Notes: generated from the letters alone by a model not told the origin. A stretch of DNA of 64,000 nt from Actinostola sp. cb2023 (GCA_033675265.1 JAUJYZ010000472.1:353203-417202), one strand, 5' to 3'; shown: positions 36,481 to 47,107, counted from the first letter of the stretch. Translations and numbers: made by a program.

Positions 36481-37924
36481 CAAAGTGACTCAGTTGACAC
36501 GAGATGATTTCCGGTTTGACGAGTTGAGTCGACTCGAGTCAACTAGACTCGCTTCGTGGCCCCCAGCTCCCATGTTAAGAGGGAATGTCCACTCATACCG
36601 AGCAAAAGGTGGCACATGACGAAAAATTAAAACTCTTCATATTTTGTCCAAAAATACCCTATTATAATCTTAGAAACGTGGTGGGATTTGTTTGTGAAAA
36701 TATATTTAAACGCCAAAAAAATATAAAAATCCGTGACGACCCCGCGTACCTTGAAAACACACGAAAAAATCGCGAGTCATATCTCCTCGTAAACTTCGCT
36801 ATTTCTGCTTCGCATTAGACTAAAGTCCTATTTTGACCTTGCAAAGTCGTAGTCGAAGTGTTTAGGAGTATTTTGAATCCAATTATAAACCTGTGGCTTA
36901 ATTGTAAAGGTCACGGCGAGTCGCTGAAAAACACTAAATTTCGCCTCCTCAAAATTATTGTTTTGGAGCAGTTTTTCAAAATAAAGTTTCCCCTCCCGGT
37001 ATAATTATATTTTACTTGAAATTTAGATTTTTTGAAAGTAGAAATGCTACTGTAAAAGGGGGTATGAAAATCATCTTGGGGCTTTTTATCAGCGTTGAAA
37101 AAGAAATATCTTAAAATGACACTAATCCCAACATTTAGCTGTCAACAACTACTCACAGTCGGCACATACTTTGTACCAAATGACCGAAAGCTTGGCGATT
37201 TCTTCTATTTTCTTTGGTATTCAGTTCTAAACAACAGTTGTAACGTCGTATTTAGCTGACCTGAAATATCAGGGTCCATAAATGTCATAAATATATCAGT
37301 GAGTCTAACCTTATTGTTGACGTGCGTGTCAACAAGATCAGTTAACTTAGATTACCTAAGTAATCAACTTGCAGGTATCGAAAACGACTCATGAATATAA
37401 TTATTTTGCATTTGAGCTTTTTAAGCGTTGGTTGTGATCTCCTTCTGAAGAAATGATAATGTAAAAAGACATCGACATTTTGTGTATATCAGTCTTGGAT
37501 TGAGAAAGCTAATTTATGCAAATAGTGCCGGGAGAATTAAATATGATTGGCAGATAATATATGTACAAAAACAAACCGTTCTGTAGGTTCAATTCCATAA
37601 TTTTCTCAAGAAAAAGGACTAGAGTTCTTCATAGTTTTGATAGTGGATCAGCGCTTTACCGTGGTATGGGAGGTTTTATGGAATCTTCTTCTAACGTCAA
37701 ATCTATCACGAGTGGCCGTCAAACCGTCATTTTACTTGCTCAAAACTTCAATTTTAGATCGGTGAAGTCTAAATATCTGTCAAATATAAGTTGCTTATAA
37801 AGAAACAAACAAATGTGATCTAGTTGCTTGAAGAAAAACTAACAGACTTTGAAAGTTAGGCTCGAACATTTTGTAGATCTTGACGGCCACTACGTCACAC
37901 GTAAAACCTCCCTGGTTGGAGGCG

Positions 37925-38392
37925 TTAAAGTGTTTATGAAGCTTATTTTTTTATTTTGAAAATCGATTACATATGAAGCGAATAGTGGGATGTTTCAGTA
38001 TTTTGTGATTTGAGCTTCGCATTTGCGAGTTATAAAGGTTTGAAATCGTGATATGCTAATTCGTGACGTCAAAGAAGGCTTAATTTATTATACTAAAGGG
38101 CCCTTGTGCAAATCATTGACATTTTTTATTCTGGAAAAAAAGTTTTCTGCAACTTATATAAATGATGTTAAACTTTTTTTCTATTTCAGAAAAGAATGCT
38201 ACTTGAAAAAATATAAATAAGTTACAGCAAATGCCTCCTTTGACGTCACCGAATTAGCATATCACGATTTCAAACCTTTATAACTCGCAAATGCGAAGCT
38301 CAAATCACAAAACATTGAAACATTCCACTATTCACTTCATATGTAATCGATTTTCAAAATAAAAAAATAAGCTTCATAAGCACTTTAATAAT
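37925..38392. repeat. Nested inverted-repeat element in F
   Basis: Arms of about 155 bases (words AAGCTTATTTTTTTATTTTG and ATAACTCGCAAATGCGAAG with their reverse complements) bound about 465 bases. They interrupt F's left arm between GGAGGCGTT and GCGCCTCC-like sequence, which is continuous on the right arm near 40370. Confidence 0.75.
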
Positions 38393-38639
38393 GCGCCTCC
38401 GAGAAAGACGTTTCGGAACACACTCGCAGTGTTGCAATCAATGGCTCAGAAGTCGAGTTCATTTTTAGCACGCGCTTCAGTATTCACATTCCCGCGTGAT
38501 ATTTCGACGTGGAACATCTGTTCTAGCCTCCCCCGCAGACGCTTTATAGGTGTTCTTTCCGTCCGCCAAAGAGTCTGCGGTGGAGGCTACATCTGTCCAG
38601 CTCGTCGCTCCTCTTTGGGAAATGGCTACGTCCACCTCT

Positions 38640-40190
38640 CTGTAATAGCCTATATTTTTAATATTGTGTAGAGATGGCCGTTGTGTAGAGGTGGCCATTG
38701 TGCAGAGGTGGGCGTTCTGTAGAGATGGCCGTTGTGCACTGTTGGACAGGTGGCCGTAGTACAGAGGTGGCCGTTGTGTAGAGGAGCAGGTCTATGTGCA
38801 GAAGTGGCCTGGCCTTGTGAAGAAGTGGGCTATGTCTAGACGGGAGGCCGTTAGAGTCGGGCGAGTCAGACAGGAGGTCGTTGTGCAGAGGTGGGCTCAG
38901 GTGGCCGTTGTGTAGAGGTGGTCGTTGCGCAGAAGTGGGCGTTGTGCACTGGTGGACGGGTGACCGTTGTGCAGAGGTGGCCGTTGTGTAGAAGTGACCG
39001 TTGTGTAGAGGTGGCGGTTGTGTAGAGATGGCGTTCTACAGAAGTCGGTCGTTACGTAGAGGTGGCCGTTAATTGTGCAGAGTCAGACGGGAGGCCGTTG
39101 TGCAGAGGTGGCCGTTGTGTAGAGGTGGCCCATGTGTAGATGTGGCTGTTGTGTAGAGGTGGGCATTGTACAGAAGTGGGCGTTGTGCATAGGTGGCCGT
39201 TGTGCAGAAGTGGCTGTTGTGCAGAGGTGGCGGTTGTGTAGAGATGGCGGTTGTGTAGAGATGGTCCCTTGTGCAGAAATGGGCATTGTGCAGAATTTGG
39301 GGTAGTGCACTGGTGGACGGGTGGCCGTAGTACAGAGGTGGCCGTTGTGTAGAGGTGGTCTATGTGCAGAAGTGGGCCTGGCCTTGTGCAGAAGTGGGCG
39401 TTGTCTAGAGGTGGCTGTTGTGCACTGCTGGAAGGGTGGCCGTTGCGCAGAGGTGGCCATTGTGTAGAGGTGGCCCATGTGTAGAGGTGGCGAAGTGGCC
39501 GTTATGTAGAGGTGGCGGTTGTGTAGAGATGGTCGTTAAGTCGGTCGTTGTGTAGAGGTGGCCGTTGTGCAGAGTCAGACTGGAGGCCGATGTGCAGAGG
39601 TGGGCTCAGGTGGCCGTTGTGTAGAGATGGTCGTTGTGTAGAAAAGGTCGTTGTGCAGAAGTGGGCGTTGTGCACTGGTGGACGGGTGGTCGTTGTGTAG
39701 AGGTGGCCGTTGTGCAGAAGTTGGCGTTGTGCAGAGGTGGCCGTTGTGTAGAGGTGGGCTCAGGTGGCCGTTGTATAGACCTGGCCCATGTGTAGAGGTG
39801 GCGGTAATTGTGTAGAGATGGTCGTTGTGCAGAAATGGGCGTTGTGCACTGGTGGACGGGTGGTCGTTGTGCAGAAGTGGGCGTTGTGCACTGGTGGACG
39901 GATGGTCGTTGTGTAGAGGTGGTCGTTGTGTAGAGGTGGTCGTTGTGCGGAAGTGGGCGTTGTGCAGAGGTGGGCGTTGTGTAGAGGTGGCCGTTGTGTA
40001 CAGGTGGCCGTTGTGTAGAGGTGGCCGTTGTGTAGAGGTGGCCGTTGTGTAGAGGTGGCCGTTGTGTAGAGGTGGCTGTTATGTAGAGATGGCCGTTGTG
40101 CAGAGGTGGCCATTGTGCAGAAGTGGACGTGTAGAGGTGGCCATATTGTACAGAGGTGGACGTTGTGCAGAGGTGACCGTTGTAGACAGG
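38640..40190 (+). repeat. 17-bp minisatellite (GTGGCCGTTGTGTAGAG)
   Basis: About 1.5 kb of a diverged 17-base unit with many variants. Frames on both strands are open because the unit lacks stops, which yields the repeated Thr/Gln/Pro/His and Cys/Gly-Arg ORFs. These are artefacts. Confidence 0.93.
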
Positions 40191-41742
40191 TTTCAATAAC
40201 ACTGATGAAATGTAGGCCGTTTATACAGAGAGTTGGACCTTAACAGAGGTTGAACAGCATACCATAGAGGTGGTATATCTAGACTTATCAAGGAAATGTT
40301 TGCAATGTTCTCAGTGAGCTCTACTTCTGAGTCATTGATTGCAACACTGCGAGTGTGTTCCGTTTTTAACGCCTCCAACCAGCTTTTGAAAGGAACAAAT
40401 GACCAGTTCCATTTACTATACCACGGTAAAGCGCTGATCCACTATCAAAACTATGAAGAACTCTAGTCCTTTTTCTTGAGAAAATTATGGAATTGAACCT
40501 ACAGAACGGTTTGTTTTTGTACAGATATTATCTGCCAGTCATATTTAATTCTCCCGGCACTATTTGCATAAATTAGCTTTCTCAACCCAAGACTGATATA
40601 CACAAAATGTCGATGTCTTTTTACATTATCATTTCTTCAGAAGGGGATCACAACCAACGCTTAAAAAGCTCAAATGCAAAATAATTATATTCATGAGTCG
40701 TTTTCGATACCTGCAAGTTGATTACTTAGGTAATCTAAGTTAACTGATCTTGTTGACACGCACGTCAACAATAAGGTTAGACTCACTGATATATTTATGA
40801 CATTTATGGACCCTGATATTTCAGGTCAGCTAAATACGACGTTACAACTGTTGTTTAGAACTGAATACCAAAGAAGATAGAAGAAAACGCCAAGCTTTCG
40901 GTCATTTGGTACAACGTATGTGCCAAATGTGAGTAGTTGTTGACAGCTAAATGTTGGGATTAGTGTCATTTTAAGATATTTCTTTTTCAACGCTGATAAA
41001 AAGCCCCAAGATGATTTTCATACCCCCTTTTACAGTAGCATTTCTACTTTCAAAAAATCTAAATTTCAAGTAAAATATAATTATACCGGGAGGGAAAACT
41101 TTATTTTGAAAAACTGCTCCAAAACAATAATTTTGAGGAGGCGAAATTTAGTGTTTTTCAGCGACTCGCCGTGACCTTTCTGAATTAAGCCACAGGTTTA
41201 TAATTGGATTCAAAATACTCCTAAACACTTCGACTACCACTTTGCAAGGTCAAAATAGGACTTTAGTCTGATGCGAAGCAGAAATAGCGAAGTTTACGAG
41301 GAGGTATGACTCGCGATTTTTTCGTGTGTTTTCAAGGTACGCGGGGTCGTCACGGATTTTTATATTTTTTTGGCGTTTAAATAAATATTTTCACAAACAA
41401 ATCCCACCACGTTTCTAAGACTATAATAGGGTATTTTTGGACAAAATATGAAGAGTTTTAATTTTTCGTCATGTGCCATATATTTCCGATTTTGCTCGGT
41501 ATGAGTGGACATTCCCACACCACAGACACTGTAAGTGCTTGCTTTCAATTTACATTCTAATGAATATTAAGCAGACGAGTCAACCCGACTAAGGACTTCA
41601 CGAGTCGAGTCGAGTTGAGTCGGATCGACTCGCTTCGTGAGCCCTAGCTCCATGTCAACACACCACAGACACTGTAAGTGCTTGCTTTCAATTTACATTC
41701 TAATGAATATTAAGCAGACGAGTCAACCTGACTCGAGTTGAG

Positions 41743-41759
41743 TCGGGGGGGGGGGGGGT
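41743..41759 (+). repeat. Poly-G tract
   Basis: A run of G residues at the edge of the GACTCGAGTTGAGTC repeat, just left of the duplicated block before the virus-like cassette. Confidence 0.9.
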
Positions 41760-41773
41760 GGCGGGGTGAGGCA

Positions 41774-42430
41774 AGGGCTTCCCGAACTCGGCTTATGGCT
41801 GGCCTCGTAAATGCCGCCCTATGGCTTTCAGTGGTATTTCTCGGAAATTTCGACGACGGGTGAGTGTATCCAAATTTGGTTGATTTTTGTATTCGTGTTG
41901 TATTGCTAAATGGCGGGTCCTTCGCGCATCCTGCCGGTTCGTATTCACTACTCCTCCCTATTCACCCCGATCTATGCTTAGCGAATGGTTTTCTATTGGG
42001 TCACGAGTCTCGCCCGTTCAGTGGTATTCGATCTTCATCTGGCCTCCCACTATCCCTTTGGCATCCTGGGTCGTCCTCTCTCTGTCCGTTGGTAGGTGAT
42101 TGGGGGCAAGGGCTTCCCGAACTCGGCATTTGGCCCCCCGCAAATGCCGCCCTGTGGCTTTCAGAGGTATTTCTCAGAGTGCTTCCAAATTTGGTTGATT
42201 TCCGTGTCCATGATGTGTTGCTTGTAATAAAAATGGCGGGCCCTTTTCACGCCTCCCGCCGGTTCATACACACTACTCCTCCCTACTTACCCTGCTCTAT
42301 GTCGAGCGAAGGGCTTTCCATTGGGCCGCGAGTCTCACCCGTTGGCAGCCAATCTCCATCAGGTCCCTACTATCCGTTGGGTATCCAGGGCCGTCCTCTC
42401 TCGGTCTGTTGGTAGGCGATTGGCTGCCGC
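41774..42430 (+). repeat. 333-bp direct duplication upstream of the cassette
   Basis: Two GC-rich units start GGGCTTCCCGAACTCGGC (41778 and 42111, spacing 333). Both contain CCAAATTTGGTTGATTT and a CGGTCTGTTGGTAGGCGATTGG-like end. The ORF at 41864-42415 crosses both units. A shorter related phrase occurs near 43000. They could be the cassette's terminal or promoter repeats (inference). Confidence 0.65.
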
Positions 42431-42477
42431 TATCGTAACTCCATTTAGAGAAAGGTGACCTTATCATACAACGCGAT

Positions 42478-42974
42478 ATGGTTGGAAAAAACTTCTGTCC
42501 TTGGCTTCAGGTGGGCTTCGCTGTGGCTTGTGACACTCGCTGCGTCTTCGACCTATGTAAAACGCATAGATATAGACTGCGTCTGGGAAGTGTTCGCCCT
42601 GTGCCGTGTCGAGGGTGTTGCGTCGGGACCAGGTCGACCTCGAGTTTGTGTGCGAAATGTGGAGGGCATTGTGCTGCCCAGGCGCTTATCAATATCCAAA
42701 ATCGTGCTCGCCGACTCTACAGGCCGTTCAGTCCCTTCCGCCCGAACTGCAGGAGATGATTTTAAGACGGGTGATTGACGCGAAAGTGGCCGATCGGACT
42801 GAGTTGGGTTGGGGTGTGGCGTGTGAACAGACTTTGACACCCCCATGGTGTGAGCATCGAGCGCGTGTGATCCGATTAAACTTCACCGCCCCAACCGCCT
42901 GGCGGATTTTAGAAATCATTCGGCGGAACCAGTCGAAAGAGATACGATCGCAGGTGGTCTGCAAAAGTTGCTAG
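42478..42974 (+). pseudogene. Virus-like cassette gene 1: Cys-rich/F-box-like protein (frameshifted)
   Basis: Two overlapping frames appear to be one gene. The first (42478-42759) begins at an ATG and is Cys-rich (several CxxC pairs, zinc-like). The second (42606-42974) carries SLPPELQEMILRRVID, which resembles the start of an F-box helix pair, then WCEHRARVIRLNF and basic residues. The join would be near 42730. A zinc-binding or F-box-like adaptor role is only a suggestion. It is the leftmost gene of a compact set whose base composition is clearly more GC-rich than the surroundings. Confidence 0.5.
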
Positions 42975-43536
42975 GTAGCCTCTGTCGACAACGGGCTTCC
43001 CTAGTCCACGGGGGATTCTGTATGAACGACTAAAAACTGGGGGCTTTCGGGCATTTTCTCCCGAACTCGACGAAAATTAATTTGAGACGCAAAGCAGCGT
43101 CATATATAAAACGCGGCTAATGCAATCGCAAACTTTCGACTAAGAATTAAAAATACATCCGACCGTTAAAAAGAATTTTTGACTGGCTGGATATGCATAA
43201 AATGACGAGTTCTATCGACTTCTGACAAGAAACAAGAAATTCGCCCGTAAAATTCCTAAGCGCCCCAACATTCCAAAGCGCCCCGATTTTGCTTGTTCAA
43301 CCAAAATCGGGGCGCTTTGGAATGAACGGAATGTGATTCAGTGTTGAACAAAGTCATTTGGCTTGATCGTACAACGACTTATGAATAATCCCCAGACGTT
43401 CTAGAACATCCGTCCACGCAAGGCTGAGTCACGCAACTTGGAAAATAGCAACCTCAATCCATGGATCGCGGAGTCTGGGACTATATATATATTTTTTCAA
43501 ACAAGAAAGAAAACCCGCTCTCGGTCTTTTTGTAGG
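42975..43536. other. Cassette intergenic region with hairpin
   Basis: It contains no gene. A phrase related to the 333-bp repeats lies near 43000-43070, a perfect hairpin at 43268-43323, and AT-rich sequence up to the 3' end of gene 2. Confidence 0.6.
43268..43323. repeat. Perfect 21-bp-arm hairpin
   Basis: The arm ATTCCAAAGCGCCCCGATTT is followed by a short AT/CTTGTTCAAC loop and the exact reverse complement. It has no T-run, so a bacterial terminator is not implied. It may be a cis-acting structure of the cassette or a tiny foldback repeat. Confidence 0.7.
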
Positions 43537-44160
43537 TCAATCAGATCCTAACCTTTTTAAAATCTCACCCCGAATCCGTGTTTCGATCTCGGCTGGCGTT
43601 TCGCCGAGTTTCGGTTGGGCTCCCTGTGTTGCAGCACCAAACTTCGCCCGAATGGCAGCCTTCTGTTGCCGGAATTTGTCTAGCTCGGCAACGATCAACG
43701 AGAACTCCTCTTGGGAGACACGGCCATCGTTGATCGCCTTCGAAACGAGATCGACGATCGTCGAGAGTTTGCTCTTCGCCAGCTCTGCGGTTCGTGTGTG
43801 TTTGTCTATCTTACTCTCGAAACCCCGGTCAACAGCCGCACAGCCACCCGACACGATCCCCAAGAGGGCCGCAACGCCAGCCATTGGAGCGCCCACGACG
43901 ATTCCAAACCCCGAAAGAGCGCTCGCGAGGCTCCCGCCCGGTAGAACGACCGTACAACCACCGCAGAAGAGCGAGCACCGCAATAGATCCGAATGTGCTC
44001 GTTTGTACCGCTTGTAGACTCGCTCGTAGTGGGCGAGTTCGGTCTCGATAGCCGTCTGAATGTCAGCTACCTTTTTGAGACGATAATCTTGGTGCTGTGC
44101 AACAGGCGAAGCAAAAGAGTTGTCCAACTGCAGATAGATAGGCACTGAGTCGCTCGCCAT
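43537..44160 (-). CDS. Virus-like cassette gene 2: hydrophobic-core helical protein
   Basis: The 207-residue intact frame starts MASDSVPIYLQL. Order of features: a short leader, a charged helix (about 25-62), a Cys/Gly-rich hydrophobic segment (about 66-108) long enough for two membrane-inserting helices, then a long charged helix (about 110-170) with SKAINDGRVSQEEF and a basic tail. The ATG at 44160 has no better upstream candidate. I recognise the type from cnidarian repeat-encoded proteins without known function. A membrane-associated or virion component is a guess. It is transcribed in the same direction as gene 3. Confidence 0.65.
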   Translation of the reverse strand: MASDSVPIYLQLDNSFASPVAQHQDYRLKKVADIQTAIETELAHYERVYKRYKRAHSDLLRCSLFCGGCTVVLPGGSLASALSGFGIVVGAPMAGVAALLGIVSGGCAAVDRGFESKIDKHTRTAELAKSKLSTIVDLVSKAINDGRVSQEEFSLIVAELDKFRQQKAAIRAKFGAATQGAQPKLGETPAEIETRIRGEILKRLGSD

Positions 44161-44193
44161 CGTATCTTTGCAATTCTTGCAGGCAAACTATTA

Positions 44194-44883
44194 TCACTCC
44201 ACCTCTAACACGAGGCTCAGAGACCCCCCGCGGAGAGCTATCACGGCTCCCTTCTCATCCACAATACGGAAGCGAATGTTATGGACTCGATCAAGGGCTC
44301 TAGCTTTGATGCGAACTGAGCTCAAGGTTGAAGTATTCAACCGATTCGCGCTAGATCGGTTTATTCTACACAATAATAATAATAATTATTATTATTATTT
44401 ATTTATTCACGTAGAACACAAAAGAACACAAGACATCTGCTCGCCGCGCGACGCGTGAATCACTTGCGCGCGCAACAAAGTCTACATCCACGAGATCGCA
44501 ACGAATCCACGCGGTCTCGAACCGAGGCCAGTCTATTGGTATAGCCGCGTTCCTTTCGCAAACTCGGATATCCCCAGAAGCAGCCTTAGAGGTTTGTTTG
44601 GTTTTCTACCGGGCTGAAGTGAAAGCATGGACCCGACGATCTGGGCAGGCTGAGGACCCACAGACGTGGCGGTATCTAATACCTTTTTGACGCTTTCGAG
44701 TGTGTATTCCCCAACTGGGATGTTGAGAAGGATTTCTTCGTCTGTCCCGATCTTGCCATCGTCGAGGGTCCTTGAAAGAGGCACGCTGGCGCTATGGAGG
44801 GTTAGCCACCTTGGGTGAGAGATCGGGCTCTCAAGGGTCACTGTGAAGTCCCCAGTCGTGCTTTCTATGAAGAGGAGGACCAT
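44194..44883 (-). pseudogene. Virus-like cassette gene 3: probable structural protein, interrupted
   Basis: The first 116 codons (44533-44883) are open and start MVLLFIESTTGDFTVTL, a strand-rich N-terminus. The homologous remainder is visible past that stop in other frames: a RCDLVD segment near 44470, then a (TAA/ATT) microsatellite with AT-rich filler (about 44370-44405), then VHNIRFRIVDEKG near 44270 and a TGA at 44194-44196. The gene was therefore once about 230 codons. It resembles beta-rich capsid-like proteins in general character only (inference). Its ATG overlaps the alternative ATG of gene 4 in a shared CATG. Confidence 0.55.
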
Positions 44884-44920
44884 GTTGAAGGCTTATTCCA
44901 GTCTCCCATATCGGTTCAAA

Positions 44921-45259
44921 ATGGTTGAGACGAAACAACTATTTCGAAAAGCCTATCCCCACGCGGACCTTTCGAAGTTCTCAATCGGCTTCACATATGT
45001 CACATTCAATCATGGGGGGGGGGGGGGGGGGGGGTATGACGTCTTCATTGGGAAAGTGGGGCCGGGGGAGAAGGTTCACCACTATGACGACCCTGAGATT
45101 GAAAAAGCCCTTCAGGCCGCACTAGGCAAGCCTTGGCAGCCCCCGTCGAGGTTCCCGCCCGAATTCACACTCCAGAAGGTGTTGTATCCAATCCCCTCGA
45201 GCCATTGGGACACGAACCCACCCGACCCTGCACCCTTGTTGCTCGAACAACGCATCTAA
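44921..45259 (+). CDS. Virus-like cassette gene 4, with poly-G insertion
   Basis: Possible starts are 44843, 44882 and 44921. I prefer 44921 (MVETKQLFRKAYPHADLSKF) because the first two overlap gene 3's start on the other strand. The protein would be about 112 residues. A run of about 22 G (45005-45027) encodes seven Gly in the middle of an otherwise complex sequence, and its exact length decides the frame. The TAA at 45257-45259 abuts gene 5. The C-terminal half is Pro-rich. Function is unknown. Its N-terminus faintly resembles that of gene 6. Confidence 0.5.
   Translation: MVETKQLFRKAYPHADLSKFSIGFTYVTFNHGGGGGGGYDVFIGKVGPGEKVHHYDDPEIEKALQAALGKPWQPPSRFPPEFTLQKVLYPIPSSHWDTNPPDPAPLLLEQRI
45005..45027 (+). 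repeat. Poly-G tract inside gene 4
   Basis: About 22 consecutive G inside an open frame. It is unlikely to be part of the original gene and is prone to length error. Confidence 0.9.
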
Positions 45260-46374
45260 GTGACCTCGACCGCCTCCTTCTTGTGGAAGCCGAGAGATAT
45301 ATTCCAGGAAACCCGCATCAAACATACAACAGCAAAGGAGAGTCACGAGTGGCTGCAAGGTCCCAACATGCGGTACTGGCTCCAGCAGCTCAACTTTGCC
45401 CTGTGGATTGCATCCTCGGGATGCGGGGTAGGGTATGACATGCTATCTGACTCCCGAGTGCCTGCGGCGCCTCGGTCGGTGATGCTATTTCACGTCTATT
45501 TCACGATGCGTCGAGTCTTGCAGGTGCTCGGCATTCCTCTTCCGGGAGATACCGCCTTCAACGCCAAAAACAACCCTTTCAGCCGGCCAGCCTACGACGC
45601 CATTTGCCACGGGTTCGATGTTTCTAAGAACGCGGATTGCCGATTCACCGACGGGGCGAACCATGGTCTAGGCGATATATACAAAAAGATATTCGGTGAG
45701 ATGTCTTTTGTTTCCGACACCTACAACCAAAAGAATGTGCCCCGGTGGCCTGGAGGGCTATTCTTCTTCGAGGAGAAAGTGGCTCCTGGGGTGACCACGA
45801 GCTGCACCACATAGAACAAGCAGAGAAGGGACGCGGTCTCTCACGGTCGGGTCTTGGACGGGTCAATCGAAGCATCGAATCGCTCGTGTATTGCGTCCTC
45901 GCCGCGCAAGCAAGCACCTGCCAATCTATTGTCGATACTGCCTTGGGTAGTGAAATCGAAACGCAAGGGGCTTTTAACACGCTCTTCGAGAGGTCATTGT
46001 CGAACGACATCTCCCAAAGCGTCCAGTGGTTCCAGAAAGCGATCTTCGATGCCGGAGTCCGTCAATATCTCGGAATATCGCCGGGGACGTGGTTGCTGCT
46101 CAGCAAACTCGAGATCAACCGAGAGACCAAATATGGCTACAACAACGGTCTCCAGAAAACGACTCTGGCGATGCGATTTTGCATCAACGACATCAACACG
46201 GAGAAGCACCCCAAGTACCTGTCGCCATTGCCACGGGTGCAACCGACCGCCCACGAGAAACCGACAACGCAGGTGCAACCGACAGCCTACGAGAAACCAG
46301 CGATAACCCACGAGAAAAATTTCACGGTTGCCAGTCTTCTGGTCGCAGGTGCGGTTTGGTGGTTGTTTCGCTAA
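45260..46374 (+). pseudogene. Virus-like cassette gene 5: largest protein, start lost and frameshifted
   Basis: The frame opens at 45260 with GTG directly after gene 4's TAA, in the same reading frame. The neighbouring WKPRDIFQETRIKHTT block implies a start here, so the original ATG has probably mutated. The frame runs to 45814. From about 45745 the protein continues in another frame to 46374, giving about 370 codons in all, with the break near 45785 in a G-rich stretch. The N-terminal half is aromatic-rich and probably globular; the second half ends in a Pro/Thr/Gln linker with short repeats and a C-terminal hydrophobic anchor (LLVAGAVWWLF). I suggest a major virion-type structural protein (inference). 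Its stop overlaps gene 6's stop in CTAA. Confidence 0.55.
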
Positions 46375-47060
46375 CCCTTCTTCACAATCCGGTCGACGAG
46401 ATACACGACGATCCCGACGATCAACACCCAAGCGTTTTTGGCTAAGAAGCTGATTGCCTCCCCCGCGGCTCGAAACAGGAAGGACGCGATCGCACCGATA
46501 GCGCCGGGGAGCATTTCTCCCGCCTTTGTTTCGATCGCTTTTAAACCAGCTGCAACGCCCTTTCCAATCGCAGAGAGCCGTGCAGCCAAAGGCACATAAA
46601 TGGCGTCGATGATGGCGCCTGCCACAGCGAGCACGCCATATTTCTTGAAGGTGCGTTTCACTTTCTCCCGCAGAGAGAGGCACTCTTCGATGGACTCGTT
46701 GTGAGTTTTGAGGTCTTCGTTTTCCTGCTCCGATTGGGCGATAGGCTCGCGCGCCGCCGCTTTGTCCGCTTCGCTGGTGTGTGGGTCCTCCAAGACGCGA
46801 TTTCCCTCCTCGATGGCCCCCTCGTTCTTTGCGATCTCGGCGTCGTTGTCTTCGAGGATTTCGGAAGCCGAAGGCCCGAGCAAGTCGGACAAGGTCTTCG
46901 GCAACTTTGGGTTCCTCTGCCCATCGGCATTTAGGAGAAGATAGGATTTCCCCCTGCCGCGTTTCAATCTCACGACAATGTGATCATACTCATTGATCGA
47001 TGAGTAGAATTTTTCGGTATTCGCTTGGGGGAAATGCCGTTTGATCTGGTCAACCGCGGC
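46371..47060 (-). CDS. Virus-like cassette gene 6: coiled-coil/membrane protein, 5' truncated
   Basis: The frame is open from 47060 to the TAG at 46371-46373. No ATG is found: the frame enters from the 28-bp satellite boundary and reads AAVDQIKRHFPQANTEKF near its start, so the true N-terminus is missing. Features in order: a small globular head with KSYLLLNADG, an acidic coiled coil, a first hydrophobic segment (KYGVLAVAGAIIDAIY), an amphipathic Gly/Ala helix, and a second hydrophobic segment before VVYLVDRIVKKG. Genes 5 and 6 converge with stops overlapping by three bases. A membrane-acting role is inferred from the two hydrophobic helices. Confidence 0.6.
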   Translation of the reverse strand, partial: AAVDQIKRHFPQANTEKFYSSINEYDHIVVRLKRGRGKSYLLLNADGQRNPKLPKTLSDLLGPSASEILEDNDAEIAKNEGAIEEGNRVLEDPHTSEADKAAAREPIAQSEQENEDLKTHNESIEECLSLREKVKRTFKKYGVLAVAGAIIDAIYVPLAARLSAIGKGVAAGLKAIETKAGEMLPGAIGAIASFLFRAAGEAISFLAKNAWVLIVGIVVYLVDRIVKKG

Positions 47061-47107
47061 TCAATCTGCGGTCAATCTGCTCATTAGCATGTTATTTTAC
47101 TCATCTG

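Larger units (their letters stand above)
36480..41740. mobile_element. Element F: large inverted repeat around a minisatellite
   Basis: The left arm (about 36575-37925, then 38392-38460) and the right arm (about 40330-41517) are close reverse complements, including AATGTCCACTCATACCGAGC near the outer ends. A smaller inverted element (37925-38392) is inserted in the left arm. The centre is a 17-bp minisatellite. GTCGACTCGAGTCAAC-type repeats flank both sides. The ORFs at 36585-36818 and 41360-41548 are the same sequence in the two arms and have no supporting features. No transposase is seen. Confidence 0.7.

Noticed and set aside
39083..40202. Thr/Gln/Arg/Pro/His-rich frames on - and Cys/Gly/Arg frames on +
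   Set aside because: The 17-bp minisatellite lacks stops in several frames; both strands are open at once, which is expected of the repeat.
36585..41548. Similar small ORFs at 36585-36818 and 41360-41548
   Set aside because: They are the two arms of inverted repeat F read in the same sense; no motif, and short indels break the match.
41864..42415. 183-codon frame left of the virus-like cassette
   Set aside because: It crosses two copies of the 333-bp repeat and encodes no recognisable domain; it is more likely leader or terminal repeat sequence.
43268..43323. Rho-independent terminator
   Set aside because: The hairpin has no following T-run and the setting is eukaryotic.
45994..46683. 229-codon Arg/Cys-rich frame on -
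   Set aside because: It is antisense to gene 5 and overlaps gene 6 in another frame; composition is typical of a shadow frame in GC-rich coding DNA.
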